DNA of 64,000 bases from Streptosporangium roseum DSM 43021 (GCF_000024865.1 NC_013595.1:9176001-9240000); one strand, 5' to 3'. Numbered from the stretch's first letter, positions 38,438 through 47,290 are shown. Program-made: numbers and translations. Notes: generated from the sequence alone by a model not told the origin.

Positions 38438-38516
38438 GTCCTCACTTTGCACTGACCCGCCATGCGACGGATAACGTGGCGGATGTGGACTCCTCCATCC
38501 TGCACGAGGTAGAGCG

Positions 38517-39812
38517 GTGACTGACTTGCCAGGTCGGGAAAACGACCCCAACGAGAATCCGTTCGCCATGTTCGGCGACCCGGAGCAGATCGCAGCGGCC
38601 ATGCGCCAGTTCGCAGACATGCTCTCCGCGCCGCCGAGCTCCGGTCCCGTCAACTGGGACATGGCGAAGAACATCGCCCGGCACGTCGTGGCCGCCGAAG
38701 GCGACCCGAGTGTCATGGAAGGCGAGCGGCGTCAGATCGTGGACGCCCTCAACCTCGCCGACCTGTGGCTGAACGAGGCGACCGCGCTTCCGAGCGGGGT
38801 GAGCAACCCGCAAGCGTGGAGCCGGTCGGAATGGATCGAACAGACCGTTCCCGTCTGGCGGCAGCTCTGCGACCCGATCGCGGCCCGCATGGTCGAGACC
38901 ATGAGCGGCACCCTCGGCGCCGCCGGTCTGCCCGCAGAGGCCCAGGCCATGGCCGGGCCGCTGATGGGCATGATGAAACAGATGGGCGGCATGATGGTCG
39001 GCCAGCAGATCGGCCAGGCCATCGGCTCGCTCGCCCGCGAGGTGATCGGCTCCTCCGACATCGGCCTTCCGCTGTCCGACAACGCCGCCCTGCTGCCCGG
39101 CGGCATCGCCGCGTTCAGCCAGGGTCTGGAGACGCCCGCCGAGGAGATCCGGCTGTATCTGGCCCTCCGCGAGGCGGCCCACCAGCGGCTGTTCCAGCAC
39201 GTGCCGTGGCTGCGCTCGCATCTGCTCGGCGCGGTGGAGGAGTACGCCAGGGGCATCACGGTGGACGTCTCCGCCCTGGAGGAGCAGCTCCGCGGGCTGG
39301 ACATCAACAACCCCGAGCAGCTCCAGCAGGCGCTGAGCGGCGGCAACCTGCTCAAGCCCGAGGAGACCGACCGGCAGAAGGCCGCCCTGGCGCGGCTGGA
39401 GACCATGCTCGCCCTGGTCGAGGGCTGGGTCGGCACGGTCGTGGACGGCGCCGCCGCCGGCAAGCTGCCCTCGTCGGCGGCACTGGCGGAGACCGTACGG
39501 CGCCGCCGGGCGACCGGTGGTCCCGCCGAGCAGACCTTCGCCACGCTCGTGGGCCTGGAGCTGCGCCCCCGCCGGCTGCGCGAGGCGGCGGCCCTGTGGC
39601 AGGCGCTGGAGGCCGACCGCGGCGTCGACGGCCGGGACGCGGTCTGGGGCCACCCCGACCTGATGCCCACCGCCGACGATCTCGGCAACCCCGAGGGCTT
39701 CGTCCGCGGAGAGCCCGAGTTCGACCTGTCCGGTCTGGAGGCGTCCCTGCAGGAGCCTCCCGCCGAGGACGGCAAGGACGACAAGGACGACGGCAAGGGC
39801 GACGCCGGGTGA
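38517..39812 (+). CDS. DUF2342-family zincin-like protein (putative zinc-dependent metalloprotease)
   Basis: A 431-aa cytoplasmic protein. The centre has a Gly/Met-rich helix (MAGPLMGMMKQMGGMMVGQQIG) and then LREAAHQRLFQHVPWLRSHL, the family version of the HExxH helix, in which the first His is not present; catalytic activity is therefore uncertain. The C-terminal 35 residues are acidic and lysine-rich (DGKDDKDDGKGD). GTG 38517. Its stop overlaps the Nudix gene start (GTGA). Confidence 0.78.
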   Translation: MTDLPGRENDPNENPFAMFGDPEQIAAAMRQFADMLSAPPSSGPVNWDMAKNIARHVVAAEGDPSVMEGERRQIVDALNLADLWLNEATALPSGVSNPQAWSRSEWIEQTVPVWRQLCDPIAARMVETMSGTLGAAGLPAEAQAMAGPLMGMMKQMGGMMVGQQIGQAIGSLAREVIGSSDIGLPLSDNAALLPGGIAAFSQGLETPAEEIRLYLALREAAHQRLFQHVPWLRSHLLGAVEEYARGITVDVSALEEQLRGLDINNPEQLQQALSGGNLLKPEETDRQKAALARLETMLALVEGWVGTVVDGAAAGKLPSSAALAETVRRRRATGGPAEQTFATLVGLELRPRRLREAAALWQALEADRGVDGRDAVWGHPDLMPTADDLGNPEGFVRGEPEFDLSGLEASLQEPPAEDGKDDKDDGKGDAG

Positions 39813-40354
39813 GCCTTCGCGCGCACGCGCAGAGTGTGCTCGCGGCCTGGGTCGCGCCGACGGCGCAGGAGGAGCTCCTGCGCAAGGAGTTCCTGGGGCA
39901 CGTGGACGCCCACGAGGACGCAATGTGGCGCGAGTGCGTGCCGGGCCACCTGACGGCCACGACCGCGGTGCTCTCCCACGACGGCGAGAGGGTGCTGCTC
40001 ACGCTGCACCCCAAGGCCGGGATGTGGCTGCCCATGGGCGGCCACTGCGAGCGCGGCGACGACTCGCTGGAGGCCACGGCGCTGCGGGAGGCCACCGAGG
40101 AGTCCGGCATCCCCGGCCTGCGGCTGCTGCCCGGCCCGCTCGCCCTCGACCGGCACCGGGTCTGGTGCCACCCGCCGCACAGCCACCACCTGGACGTGGA
40201 GTACGGCGCGGTCGCCCCGGCCGACGTCGAGGCCGTGATCAGCGACGAGTCGCTCGACCTGAGATGGTTCCCGGTGGAGGAGATCCCCGAGCTCTCCGAC
40301 GAGGCGACCCGCCGGCTGGCACGCCGCGCGCGAGAAATTCTGCGTTCCTCCTAG
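39809..40354 (+). CDS. Nudix hydrolase
   Basis: A 181-aa hydrolase with a full Nudix box, GGHCERGDDSLEATALREAT followed by EESGI. Substrate unknown. The GTG start overlaps the stop of the upstream gene by four bases, so the two are translationally coupled and may work together. Confidence 0.82.
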   Translation: MSLRAHAQSVLAAWVAPTAQEELLRKEFLGHVDAHEDAMWRECVPGHLTATTAVLSHDGERVLLTLHPKAGMWLPMGGHCERGDDSLEATALREATEESGIPGLRLLPGPLALDRHRVWCHPPHSHHLDVEYGAVAPADVEAVISDESLDLRWFPVEEIPELSDEATRRLARRAREILRSS

Positions 40355-40430
40355 CCGGGCGTTTTATGCTCGTCTCACATTCCCCTGGTTATCGTCCCGC
40401 TCACTGGCGTGACGATCGGGACGGGGCATC

Positions 40431-41435
40431 GTGAGCGTGGACATCACAGCCGACAGGGACGTGGGCGGCGCCATCGTGACCCCGCCGCGGCGGCGCCGGA
40501 GGTTCCCCCGGGCTCTCGCCTGGGTGGTGGTCACCCCGTTCGCCGCCTGGGCCGTGGCCCGGGTGGCCGGGCTGGAGCGGGGGGCGCTGGTCACCCAGAT
40601 CATGACCGGCACGCCGTATGTGGCGGCGGGCTCGCTCCTCCCCGTGGTCCTGGCCGCGCTGGCCCGCAACCGGGCGGTCACGGCCGTCGCGCTGGTCACC
40701 GCGGCGGCACTCGGCTCCAGCGTTCTGCCCCGGGCCCTCGGCTCCTCGGAGGCCGCCGCCGGGACGCCGCTGCGGGTGCTGACCCTCAACATGTTGTTCG
40801 GCGGGGCCGAGCCCGAGCCCGTGACGGCCCTGGTCCGGCGGCTGAGGCCGGACGTGCTGAGCACGCAGGAGCTGACCGCGGAGATGGTCGAGAAGCTGGA
40901 CGCGGCCGGTCTCCGGGAGCTGCTGCCCTACCGCCTGCTGGCCCCGGACCACGGTGCGAGCGGCAGCGGCCTGTACGCCAGGTATCCGCTGGACCCGCTG
41001 GAGGGCATGTTCCGGCCGGTCGGGCACAACATGCCCGCCGCCACGATCGTCCTGCCCGGCGTCAAGCCCGTCGAGGTCGTCGACGTTCATCCCTACCCGC
41101 CGCTGGAGGAGCACGTACGCGAATGGACGGAGGCGCTGGAGGCCTTCCCCCCGGCCGTCCCCGACAGGATCCGCATCCTCGCCGGCGACTTCAACGCCAG
41201 CCTCGACCACGCCGCCATGCGCCGCTTCCTGAGCCGGGGCTATGTGGACTCGGCCGACCGGGCCGGCCAGGGGCTGACGCCCACCTGGCCCGCCAACGAG
41301 CGGATCCCGCCGCTCATCACCATCGATCACGTGGTGGTGGACCAGCGGGTGAAGGTGAACGAGGTCAGCGTCCACACCGTCCCCGGCACCGACCACCGGG
41401 CCGTGTTCGCCGACCTGCGCCTGCCCGTGTCCTGA
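40431..41435 (+). CDS. Membrane-anchored endonuclease/exonuclease/phosphatase family protein
   Basis: A 334-aa protein with three hydrophobic segments in the first 105 residues and an EEP domain behind: LRVLTLNMLFGG, DVLSTQELT (metal Glu), VDVHPYPPLEEH, ILAGDFNASLDHAAM (catalytic Asp, Asn), IDHVVVD and GTDHRAVFADL (His). The EEP domain is probably outside and may act on DNA or phosphate esters of unknown identity. GTG 40431 is used. Confidence 0.8.
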   Translation: MSVDITADRDVGGAIVTPPRRRRRFPRALAWVVVTPFAAWAVARVAGLERGALVTQIMTGTPYVAAGSLLPVVLAALARNRAVTAVALVTAAALGSSVLPRALGSSEAAAGTPLRVLTLNMLFGGAEPEPVTALVRRLRPDVLSTQELTAEMVEKLDAAGLRELLPYRLLAPDHGASGSGLYARYPLDPLEGMFRPVGHNMPAATIVLPGVKPVEVVDVHPYPPLEEHVREWTEALEAFPPAVPDRIRILAGDFNASLDHAAMRRFLSRGYVDSADRAGQGLTPTWPANERIPPLITIDHVVVDQRVKVNEVSVHTVPGTDHRAVFADLRLPVS

Positions 41436-41533
41436 CCCGGCCCGGGAGCGGCGTCCGGCCGCCGGGCCCTGTCCGCCGACCCGCGCCTGCCCGCGCCCTG
41501 ACGCGGCCCACCCCGGGAAGCGGCGTCCGGCCC
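41408..41533. repeat. Direct repeat copying the 3' end of the EEP gene including its stop
   Basis: The end of the gene, GCCGACCTGCGCCTGCCCGT then TCCTGACCCGGCC...GCGGCGTCCGGCC, recurs 66 bp downstream with small changes (GCCGACCCGCGCCTGCCCGC then GCCCTGACGCGGCC...GCGGCGTCCGGCC). Confidence 0.8.
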
Positions 41534-41569
41534 ACCGGCCGCCGCCGGATATCCGTCCGGGACGGCCGC

Positions 41570-42172
41570 TCAGGCCGAGAGCAGCGCCCGGGTGTTGTCC
41601 CAGCCTTCCAGGCCGGGGTCCAGCCGTGCGATGTCGTCGGGGGTGCGCAGGCGGTGCCAGCCCGGCCCGGTGGCGACGGTCCGGGGCCCGGGGGCCGCGG
41701 CGCGCAGCGCCTTGACCGGGTCGTGGTCGTCGAAACCCGTCCCGGCCCAGTCGGGGTAGGGCAGGTGGGCGGCTATCGCCACGGCACCGCCGTCGGCCGC
41801 CGGGCAGACGGCCACCTGCGCCCGGCCGAGCTGGCGGAAGAGCTTGCCGATCAGCAGGGGAGGCAGGTCGGGGGCGTCTCCGCTCAGCAACACCGCCTGC
41901 CCGCCGTACGGCAGGGCGGCGAAGGCGGCCCTGACCAGGGCCTCCCCGGACAGGTCGGGGATCTCGACGACCGGGGTCCCCGGCCAGACGATCTCCTCCA
42001 TCCCCGGCACGCTCGTCACCAGGACCGGCGAGACGAAATCGAGCCCGGCGACGAGCTCGTAGGTGTCCTCGGCCACGGCCGTCAGGAACGCGGCGGCGTC
42101 GACTCCCGGTGGGGTGGCTTCCGCGATCGAGGGGGTGACGACGACCGCCACCAGTCGCTCTTCCGTCAACAT
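41570..42172 (-). CDS. DUF2064/CofC-like nucleotidyltransferase-fold protein
   Basis: A 200-aa protein with a GT-A/nucleotidyltransferase-like core: LLSGDAPDLPPLLIGKLFRQL followed by VAVCPAADGGAVAIAAHLP, resembling the SDSPDLPP and PAxDGGY segments of TIGR04282/DUF2064 proteins. Activity and substrate unknown. The start overlaps the stop of the M48-like gene by seven bases, so the two form an operon. Confidence 0.55.
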   Translation of the reverse strand: MLTEERLVAVVVTPSIAEATPPGVDAAAFLTAVAEDTYELVAGLDFVSPVLVTSVPGMEEIVWPGTPVVEIPDLSGEALVRAAFAALPYGGQAVLLSGDAPDLPPLLIGKLFRQLGRAQVAVCPAADGGAVAIAAHLPYPDWAGTGFDDHDPVKALRAAAPGPRTVATGPGWHRLRTPDDIARLDPGLEGWDNTRALLSA

Positions 42173-42681
42173 TCCTCCGCGGCGCCGTTGGCCGCCATGG
42201 AGAATCCCTCAAGGAACCCTCGTGCCCGTTCGGCCTTGGGATAGTGTTCCACCAGCGCCCAGAAGCGGGGACCGTGGCTGGGCACCAGCAGGTGCACGAG
42301 CTCATGCATGATCACGTAGTCGACCACCCACGAGGGCATTCCCCGGAGCCGCGTGGAGAGCCTGATGGTGCCGTGATCGGGGGTGCAGGAGCCCCAGCGG
42401 TGCTGCTGGTTGTCCACCCAACGCACGCTGGAGGGCATCGCCCTGCCGTCCAGATAACGCGATGACAGCTCGCTGGCCCGCTCGAGCAGGTCGTCGTCCG
42501 AGGGGCGTCTCCGCTGCTCCTTGGCCGCGAGCCGGTCGAGCATCCGCCGTACCCATTGCTCCTCATCGGTGCTGCTCAATCCTGCGGGAAGCAGCACGAT
42601 CGTTTTCTCGCCGTCGCGGTACGCGGAAACCGTCCGCCTGCGACGAGAACTTCGACGGACCTCGACTGTCTCGGGGGGCAC
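42166..42681 (-). CDS. YgjP/SprT-like M48-family metallopeptidase
   Basis: A 171-aa predicted zinc metallopeptidase (DUF45 type). The zinc motif is HELVH with the third ligand in SHGPRFWALVEHY; the typical RWGSCTPDHGTIRLS precedes it. Substrate unknown. It is the first gene of a two-gene minus-strand operon, behind an AT-rich 140-bp spacer. Confidence 0.8.
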   Translation of the reverse strand: MPPETVEVRRSSRRRRTVSAYRDGEKTIVLLPAGLSSTDEEQWVRRMLDRLAAKEQRRRPSDDDLLERASELSSRYLDGRAMPSSVRWVDNQQHRWGSCTPDHGTIRLSTRLRGMPSWVVDYVIMHELVHLLVPSHGPRFWALVEHYPKAERARGFLEGFSMAANGAAEEC

Positions 42682-42822
42682 ATATGAACGGTAGCCGAGA
42701 ATGACGAATTCACACCAGAGGGCGGAAGACGTTCTGGCTGGTCAATCCCCGTTCGTTGATTGTTCAGCGAGACCGATCGGTTATGGCGGCGACTTATCGA
42801 ATTAACCTGGATATCGCCTGTC

Positions 42823-43608
42823 TCAGGAGTTGCCGAATCGCGGGACCCGCCGTTCTCTCTGTGCCGCCAGCCCTTCAAGCATGTCGGCTGAGGTCATGGT
42901 GACCGGCTGGGCGAGTGACTCCCAGCGCAGGGCGGCGTCGAGGTCCGCGTGCCCGCCGCCCGCGAGGGCGACCTTGGTGAGCCGGGTGGCGATGGGCGCG
43001 TTGGCGGCGGTCCCGGACGCGATCCCCAGCACCTCCGCCATCAGGCTCTCGCGAGGGAACGCCCTGGTGACCAGCCCCGCCGACGCCGCCTCGGCGCCCC
43101 GCATCGTCCGTCCGGTCAGCAGCATCTCCCTGGCCACCCCCACCCCGGCGACGCGGGGCAGCAGATAGGTCGCCGCCATCCCGGGGTGCAGGCCGAGCGA
43201 GGTGAAGGGGACGGCGAGCCTGGCCTCGTCGGCGGCGTAGACCAGGTCGCAGGCGAGGGCGAAGCAGAGCCCGGCTCCGACCGCGGCGCCGTTGACCGCG
43301 GCGATGGTCGGCACCTCCAGGTCCGCGATCGCCAGCCAGGTGCGGTAGAAGGCGAGCATCCTGTCACGCAGGTCGGGCACGCTCTCGGCGCCGCGCTCGG
43401 CGAGCCAGGACAGGTCTCCCCCGGAGCAGAACGCGCTCCCGGCGCCGGTGACCACCACGCACCGCACGTCCCGGTCCCGGCGCAGGTCGGCGATCGCCTG
43501 CCGCCACTGCTCGGTCATCCCGTCGGTCATCGCGTTGCGCCGGTCCGGGCGGTTCAGGGTGAGCACCACGACGCCGTCGTCCCGCCGGTCGACCAAGAGC
43601 TCGTTCAT
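42823..43608 (-). CDS. Enoyl-CoA hydratase/isomerase family protein
   Basis: A 261-aa crotonase-fold enzyme. Oxyanion-hole and CoA segments visible: LNRPDRRNAMTDGM, GAGSAFCSGGDLSWLAERG, AAVNGAAVGAGLCFALACDL. The two catalytic Glu positions of classical hydratases are not clearly conserved, so isomerase or hydrolase activity is possible. ATG 43608 gives the standard N-terminus; the longer frame is repeat-derived. Confidence 0.85.
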   Translation of the reverse strand: MNELLVDRRDDGVVVLTLNRPDRRNAMTDGMTEQWRQAIADLRRDRDVRCVVVTGAGSAFCSGGDLSWLAERGAESVPDLRDRMLAFYRTWLAIADLEVPTIAAVNGAAVGAGLCFALACDLVYAADEARLAVPFTSLGLHPGMAATYLLPRVAGVGVAREMLLTGRTMRGAEAASAGLVTRAFPRESLMAEVLGIASGTAANAPIATRLTKVALAGGGHADLDAALRWESLAQPVTMTSADMLEGLAAQRERRVPRFGNS

Positions 43609-43856
43609 GCGGTGAGCGTAATGCACGGCGGATCCGCGTCCAGGGGGCGCGGATGCCGTCCTGCCCGTAGGGGGCGCGGATGCGGGCCTGCCCGCAGGGG
43701 ACGCGGAGGTCATCCGTCCGTCCACAGGGGGTGCGGGAGTTATCCACAGGCGATGGGAAACCCGCCCGGGATCTTGCGGGGGCGTGGGAACTTGCGGAGG
43801 CCGGCACGCCGACACGCCCCCCCCGGCCGGCACGCCCCCCCAGGAAAGGCAGGCGC
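43609..43856. repeat. Spacer with 27-30 bp degenerate tandem repeat
   Basis: Between 43639 and 43750 the unit GGGGGCGCGGATGCSGNCCTGCCCGYAG recurs about four times with drift, ending in TTATCCACAGG. No gene is supported here apart from a ribosome site just before 43857. Confidence 0.65.
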
Positions 43857-44957
43857 ATGAGACCACGTCTGAAGCCCGCGCTGCGCAGGGTCGCGCGCGA
43901 CGAGCGCACCCTGCAGTTCGGCCTGCATCCCCGGCACGCGGTGCTGCTGGCCGATCTCGAACCCGAGGTCCGCCGCTGGGTCGAGAGCCTGGACGGCGTA
44001 CGGGACCTCCCCGGCGTGCTGGCGGCCGCGGCCGAGGCCGGGCTCGGGGAGGATCACGGCCAGACCCTGCTCGACCTGCTGGTCAGCCGGGGTGTGGTGG
44101 ATGACGCCGGGGTACCGCCCGGCCCGCTGCGCACGCTCACGATGGCCGAGCGGGACCGGCTCCAGCCCGACCTGGACGCGCTCTCCCTCGCCCCCGGCAC
44201 GACCGACGGCGGGCTCGCGGCGCTGGAGCGCAGGCGCGACGCCCAGGTGCGGGTGTACGGGGCGGGCCGGGTGGGCGCGCAGATCGTCGCCCTGCTCGCC
44301 GCCTCCGGAGTCGGCAGGCTCTGCGTCGTCGATCCCGGTACGGCCCGGCCCAGGGATGTCGTGCCCGGCGGGCTGACCTGGGCCGAGGTGGGGATGAGCA
44401 GGCAGGACGGCGCGGTGGCGGTGGCCAGGGCCCTGGCGCCCGAGGTCACCGCGTGGACCGGTGACGGCGCGCCCCATCTCGCCGACGGCGCCCGCCGGCC
44501 GGATCTGGCGATCCTCGCACCGGTGGAGCCGCTGGACGGCCTGCTGGTCGGCGAGCTCGTCGCCTGGAGGGTTCCGCACCTGCTGGTGACCGCCTTCGAG
44601 GGGTCCGGGTCGGTCGGTCCGATGGTGCTGCCTGGGCGGAGCACATGCCTGCAGTGTCTAGATTTGATTCGACGCGATCGCGATCCCGGCTGGCCGGTCG
44701 TCAGTGCCCGCTTGGGAGGCTTCCCCGCAGGGGAGATAGCCTGCGGCACGGTGATGTCGACGCTGGTCGCGGCGGCGGCTGCCGGTCATGCGCTTGCTCT
44801 GCTGGACGGGGGTGAGCCAAGTGTGACCAACGGCACAATGGATGTATTGCCTGATTGGAGATGGAAGCGGCGATCCTGGAGTGTTCATCCACAATGTCGT
44901 TGCTTCCGAAACGACATGGGTTCGCTAACAATGGTCGCGTCGGCTACCTGCCGCTGA
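43857..44957 (+). CDS. ThiF/E1-like protein related to azoline (TOMM) cyclodehydratase partner proteins, orphan
   Basis: A 366-aa protein. The N-terminal 100 residues resemble a leader-peptide-binding (winged-helix) region of TOMM E1-like proteins; residues about 120-330 are E1-like, with RVYGAGRVGAQIVALLAASGVGRLCVVDPGT, and zinc Cys in STCLQCLDLIRRDRDPGWP plus CRCF near the end. E1-like proteins of this type adenylate or dock substrates. No YcaO, precursor peptide or dehydrogenase is next to it. ATG 43857 follows AGGAAAGG. Its last third has lower GC than its neighbours. Confidence 0.72.
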   Translation: MRPRLKPALRRVARDERTLQFGLHPRHAVLLADLEPEVRRWVESLDGVRDLPGVLAAAAEAGLGEDHGQTLLDLLVSRGVVDDAGVPPGPLRTLTMAERDRLQPDLDALSLAPGTTDGGLAALERRRDAQVRVYGAGRVGAQIVALLAASGVGRLCVVDPGTARPRDVVPGGLTWAEVGMSRQDGAVAVARALAPEVTAWTGDGAPHLADGARRPDLAILAPVEPLDGLLVGELVAWRVPHLLVTAFEGSGSVGPMVLPGRSTCLQCLDLIRRDRDPGWPVVSARLGGFPAGEIACGTVMSTLVAAAAAGHALALLDGGEPSVTNGTMDVLPDWRWKRRSWSVHPQCRCFRNDMGSLTMVASATCR

Positions 44958-45021
44958 TAGACACCACACCGAAGGGAGGGAGCGGCGTCTCGCTGTACGG
45001 CGGACACGCCGCAAACCAAAG

Positions 45022-46359
45022 GTGAGTGACCTTCCGCGCCGCGCCGTTGCGCGCTCCGCCAAGCTGGCGGCCCTCCCTATCGGGTTCGCCGGCCGCACCG
45101 CTCTCGGGCTGGGAAAACGGATCGGGGGCAAGCCCGCAGAGATCGTCGCCCAGGAAATCCAGCAACGCACCGCCGAGCAGATCTTCAAGGTTCTGGGAGA
45201 GCTCAAGGGCGGGGCGATGAAGCTCGGCCAGGCGTTGTCCATCTTCGAGGCCGCTCTGCCTTCGGAGGTCGCCGGGCCGTACCGTGCGACTCTGACCAAG
45301 CTGCAGGACGCCGCTCCGCCGCTGCCCGCCACCACCGTGCACAAGGTCCTCGTCGAGCAGTTGGGGGACGACTGGCGGGAGAACTTCCAGTCGTTCGAGG
45401 ACAGGCCGACCGCCGCCGCGTCGATCGGGCAGGTGCACAAGGCCGTCTGGCACGACGGCCGGACGGTCGCGGTCAAGATCCAGTATCCGGGGGCGGGCAA
45501 GGCACTGCTGTCCGACTTCACCCAGCTGGCCAGGCTCGGCAAGCTCTTCGGCGTGCTGCTGCCCGGCCTCGACATCAAAGCCGTGCTCAGCGAGCTGCGT
45601 GAGCGGGTGGTCGAGGAGCTCGACTACCTCCGCGAGGCGGAGGCCCAGCACGCCTTCGCGCTGGAGTACAAGGACGACCCCGACTTCCTGGTCCCGGACG
45701 TCATCGCCGCCAACGAGCAGGTGCTCGTCTCCGAGTGGGTGGACGGCACCCCGCTGTCACGGATCATCACCGGCGGCACCAAGGAGGAGCGCGACCGCGC
45801 GGGGCTTCTCCTCGTCCGGTTCCTGTTCTCCTCCCCCGCCAGGGTCGGCATGCTGCACGCGGACCCCCATCCGGGGAACTTCCGGGTCCTGGAGGACGGG
45901 CGGCTGTGTGTGCTCGACTTCGGCGCCGTCAACCGGCTGCCGGACGGCTACCCGGCGGTCTTCGGGAAGCTGACCCGCATCTTCAACAACGGCGACATGG
46001 CGAACGTGGTCCAGGGCCTGCGGGACGAGGGGTTCATCCTCCCGCACATCGAGGTGGACATGGAGGCGCTGCGGGCCTTCCTCTCCCCCTACATCGAGCC
46101 GACCGCGGTGGAGGAGTTCACCTTCAGCCGGGAGTGGCTGCAGCACCAGGCGGCCACGGTCACCGACCTGCGCCCCGGCAACGTGGTGCGCCAGCTCAAC
46201 CTGCCGGTGTCCTACGTTCTCATCCACCGGGTGCACGCGGCCGGGATCGGAGTGCTCTGCCAGCTCGGCACCACCGCCCGTTTCCGCGAAGAAGTGATCC
46301 GTTGGGTTCCCGGCTTCACCGAGGAGGATCCCGAGGAGCACGCGGTCGCCGCGAGCTGA
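45022..46359 (+). CDS. ABC1/AarF (UbiB-like) atypical kinase family protein
   Basis: A 445-aa protein-kinase-like protein. Family hallmarks are KLGQ in place of the usual N-lobe (GGAMKLGQALSIF), the A-rich loop AAASIGQVHKA, invariant Lys VAVKIQYPG, HADPHPGNF and DFGAV. In other bacteria UbiB supports quinone synthesis; in menaquinone-using actinomycetes the role is unclear. GTG 45022 has AAAGG just upstream. Confidence 0.88.
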   Translation: MSDLPRRAVARSAKLAALPIGFAGRTALGLGKRIGGKPAEIVAQEIQQRTAEQIFKVLGELKGGAMKLGQALSIFEAALPSEVAGPYRATLTKLQDAAPPLPATTVHKVLVEQLGDDWRENFQSFEDRPTAAASIGQVHKAVWHDGRTVAVKIQYPGAGKALLSDFTQLARLGKLFGVLLPGLDIKAVLSELRERVVEELDYLREAEAQHAFALEYKDDPDFLVPDVIAANEQVLVSEWVDGTPLSRIITGGTKEERDRAGLLLVRFLFSSPARVGMLHADPHPGNFRVLEDGRLCVLDFGAVNRLPDGYPAVFGKLTRIFNNGDMANVVQGLRDEGFILPHIEVDMEALRAFLSPYIEPTAVEEFTFSREWLQHQAATVTDLRPGNVVRQLNLPVSYVLIHRVHAAGIGVLCQLGTTARFREEVIRWVPGFTEEDPEEHAVAAS

Positions 46360-46395
46360 ACCGGACACGGGCCAGGCGAGCACAGGAAGGCGGGC

Positions 46396-46695
46396 ACGGC
46401 CGATCACGCACGGCGGGGCAGGCACAGCCAGACGGCATGGGCGGAGCAGGCACAGCCAGACGGGCACCGCCGATCACGCACGGCAGGCCAGGCACGGCAG
46501 GGCGGGGCGGGAACAGCCAGACGGCATGGGCAGGGCAGGCACAGCCGGACGGGCACGGCCGATCACGCACGGCGGGGCAGGCACAGTCAGACGGCATGGG
46601 CGGGGCGGGCGGTGTGATCGGACTGCAGCGGGGAGGCGGCCGGCGCGGCACGGATCGACACAGCGCATAGCGGCACGGATCGACACAGCGCGGAG
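46396..46695. repeat. Intergenic long degenerate direct repeats
   Basis: CGGCCGATCACGCACGGCGG with GGCAGGCACAG and CAGACGGCATGGGC recurs three times (from 46398, 46468 and 46557, the middle one degenerate), then CGGCACGGATCGACACAGCGC twice. No gene is supported between 46360 and 46773. Confidence 0.85.
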
Positions 46696-46724
46696 GGGTG
46701 GCCCGTTCGGACGGGCCACCCCTC
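46693..46724. terminator. Strong, probably bidirectional terminator
   Basis: Perfect 14-bp stem GAGGGGTGGCCCGT / ACGGGCCACCCCTC around a TCGG loop, followed on the plus strand by TGTGTCATTTGTTCTGTG. It lies between the convergent ABC1 kinase gene and the gene after whiB7. Confidence 0.8.
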
Positions 46725-46773
46725 TGTGTCATTTGTTCTGTGTCATTTGTCTCGCTCGGTGATCCTTACCGGA

Positions 46774-46968
46774 TCAGACGAGGCGCAGGAGCGCGTGGCG
46801 GAGACGCGAGGACGCGCGCTCCGCATCACGACGGGCGCGTCGCAGGCGCATGATGCCCGAGACCAGACGCTGCTCCTCCGCCTCGCGGTGGAGCGTCCGT
46901 ATTCGGTCCCGGACCAGTTCTTCATGCATAGACGGCATGTCCAGGCTCCGGGTGGCGAAGTAGCTCAT
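46774..46968 (-). CDS. Small basic helical protein downstream of whiB7, 64 aa
   Basis: Not a family I recognise. The start MSYFATRSLDMPSMHEELVRD is followed by a long basic amphipathic helix rich in Arg, Glu and Leu up to the C-terminus. ATG 46968 is preceded by AAAGGAC eight bases upstream. It lies 52 bp after the whiB7 stop, behind a 14-bp palindrome, and is probably in the same transcript. Confidence 0.65.
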   Translation of the reverse strand: MSYFATRSLDMPSMHEELVRDRIRTLHREAEEQRLVSGIMRLRRARRDAERASSRLRHALLRLV

Positions 46969-46986
46969 TGGAAGTAGTCCTTTCAG

Positions 46987-47000
46987 GAACTTCGAAGTTC
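46987..47000. promoter_or_regulatory. 14-bp perfect palindrome between whiB7 and the small gene
   Basis: GAACTTCGAAGTTC is a perfect palindrome 19 bp before the start of the 64-aa gene. It could be an operator or a processing hairpin. Confidence 0.35.
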
Positions 47001-47020
47001 TTGGGTCGATCAGGTGTTGA

Positions 47021-47290
47021 TCAGGCAGCGAGCGGAGTCTTGCGGGGACGTCCACGCGGACGCTTCCGCGGAACGACGGCTCCCCGAAGGATGAGCTCGC
47101 CGCCCCAGACGCCCCACGGCTCCTCGCGCTCGAGCGCGCGGGCCAGGCAGGCCTGCTGGATCGGGCAGCCTCCGCAGAGCGCCTTGGCGAACTCCACGTC
47201 CTCCGGAGACTCGGCGAACCAGAGGTCGGGGTCGGTACGACAGGGGATTGTGGCTTCGTCGATCAGGTCCATGACCGTCTGGGCCCCCAT
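47021..47290 (-). CDS. whiB7: WhiB7/WblC-type transcriptional regulator
   Basis: An 89-aa Fe-S protein with four cluster Cys (PCRTD, CGGC and QQAC), the WhiB turn GVWGGE and a C-terminal AT-hook RGRPRK. The AT-hook marks the WhiB7/WblC branch, which with the principal sigma factor switches on intrinsic antibiotic resistance genes after ribosome-targeting drugs. ATG 47290 is used, with AGAGGTGA upstream; GTG 47299 is an alternative. The gene has a long leader with uORF and terminator. Confidence 0.92.
   Translation of the reverse strand: MGAQTVMDLIDEATIPCRTDPDLWFAESPEDVEFAKALCGGCPIQQACLARALEREEPWGVWGGELILRGAVVPRKRPRGRPRKTPLAA

Noticed and set aside
46396..46695. CRISPR-like repetition
   Set aside because: Units are degenerate and unevenly spaced with no unique spacers and no cas genes.
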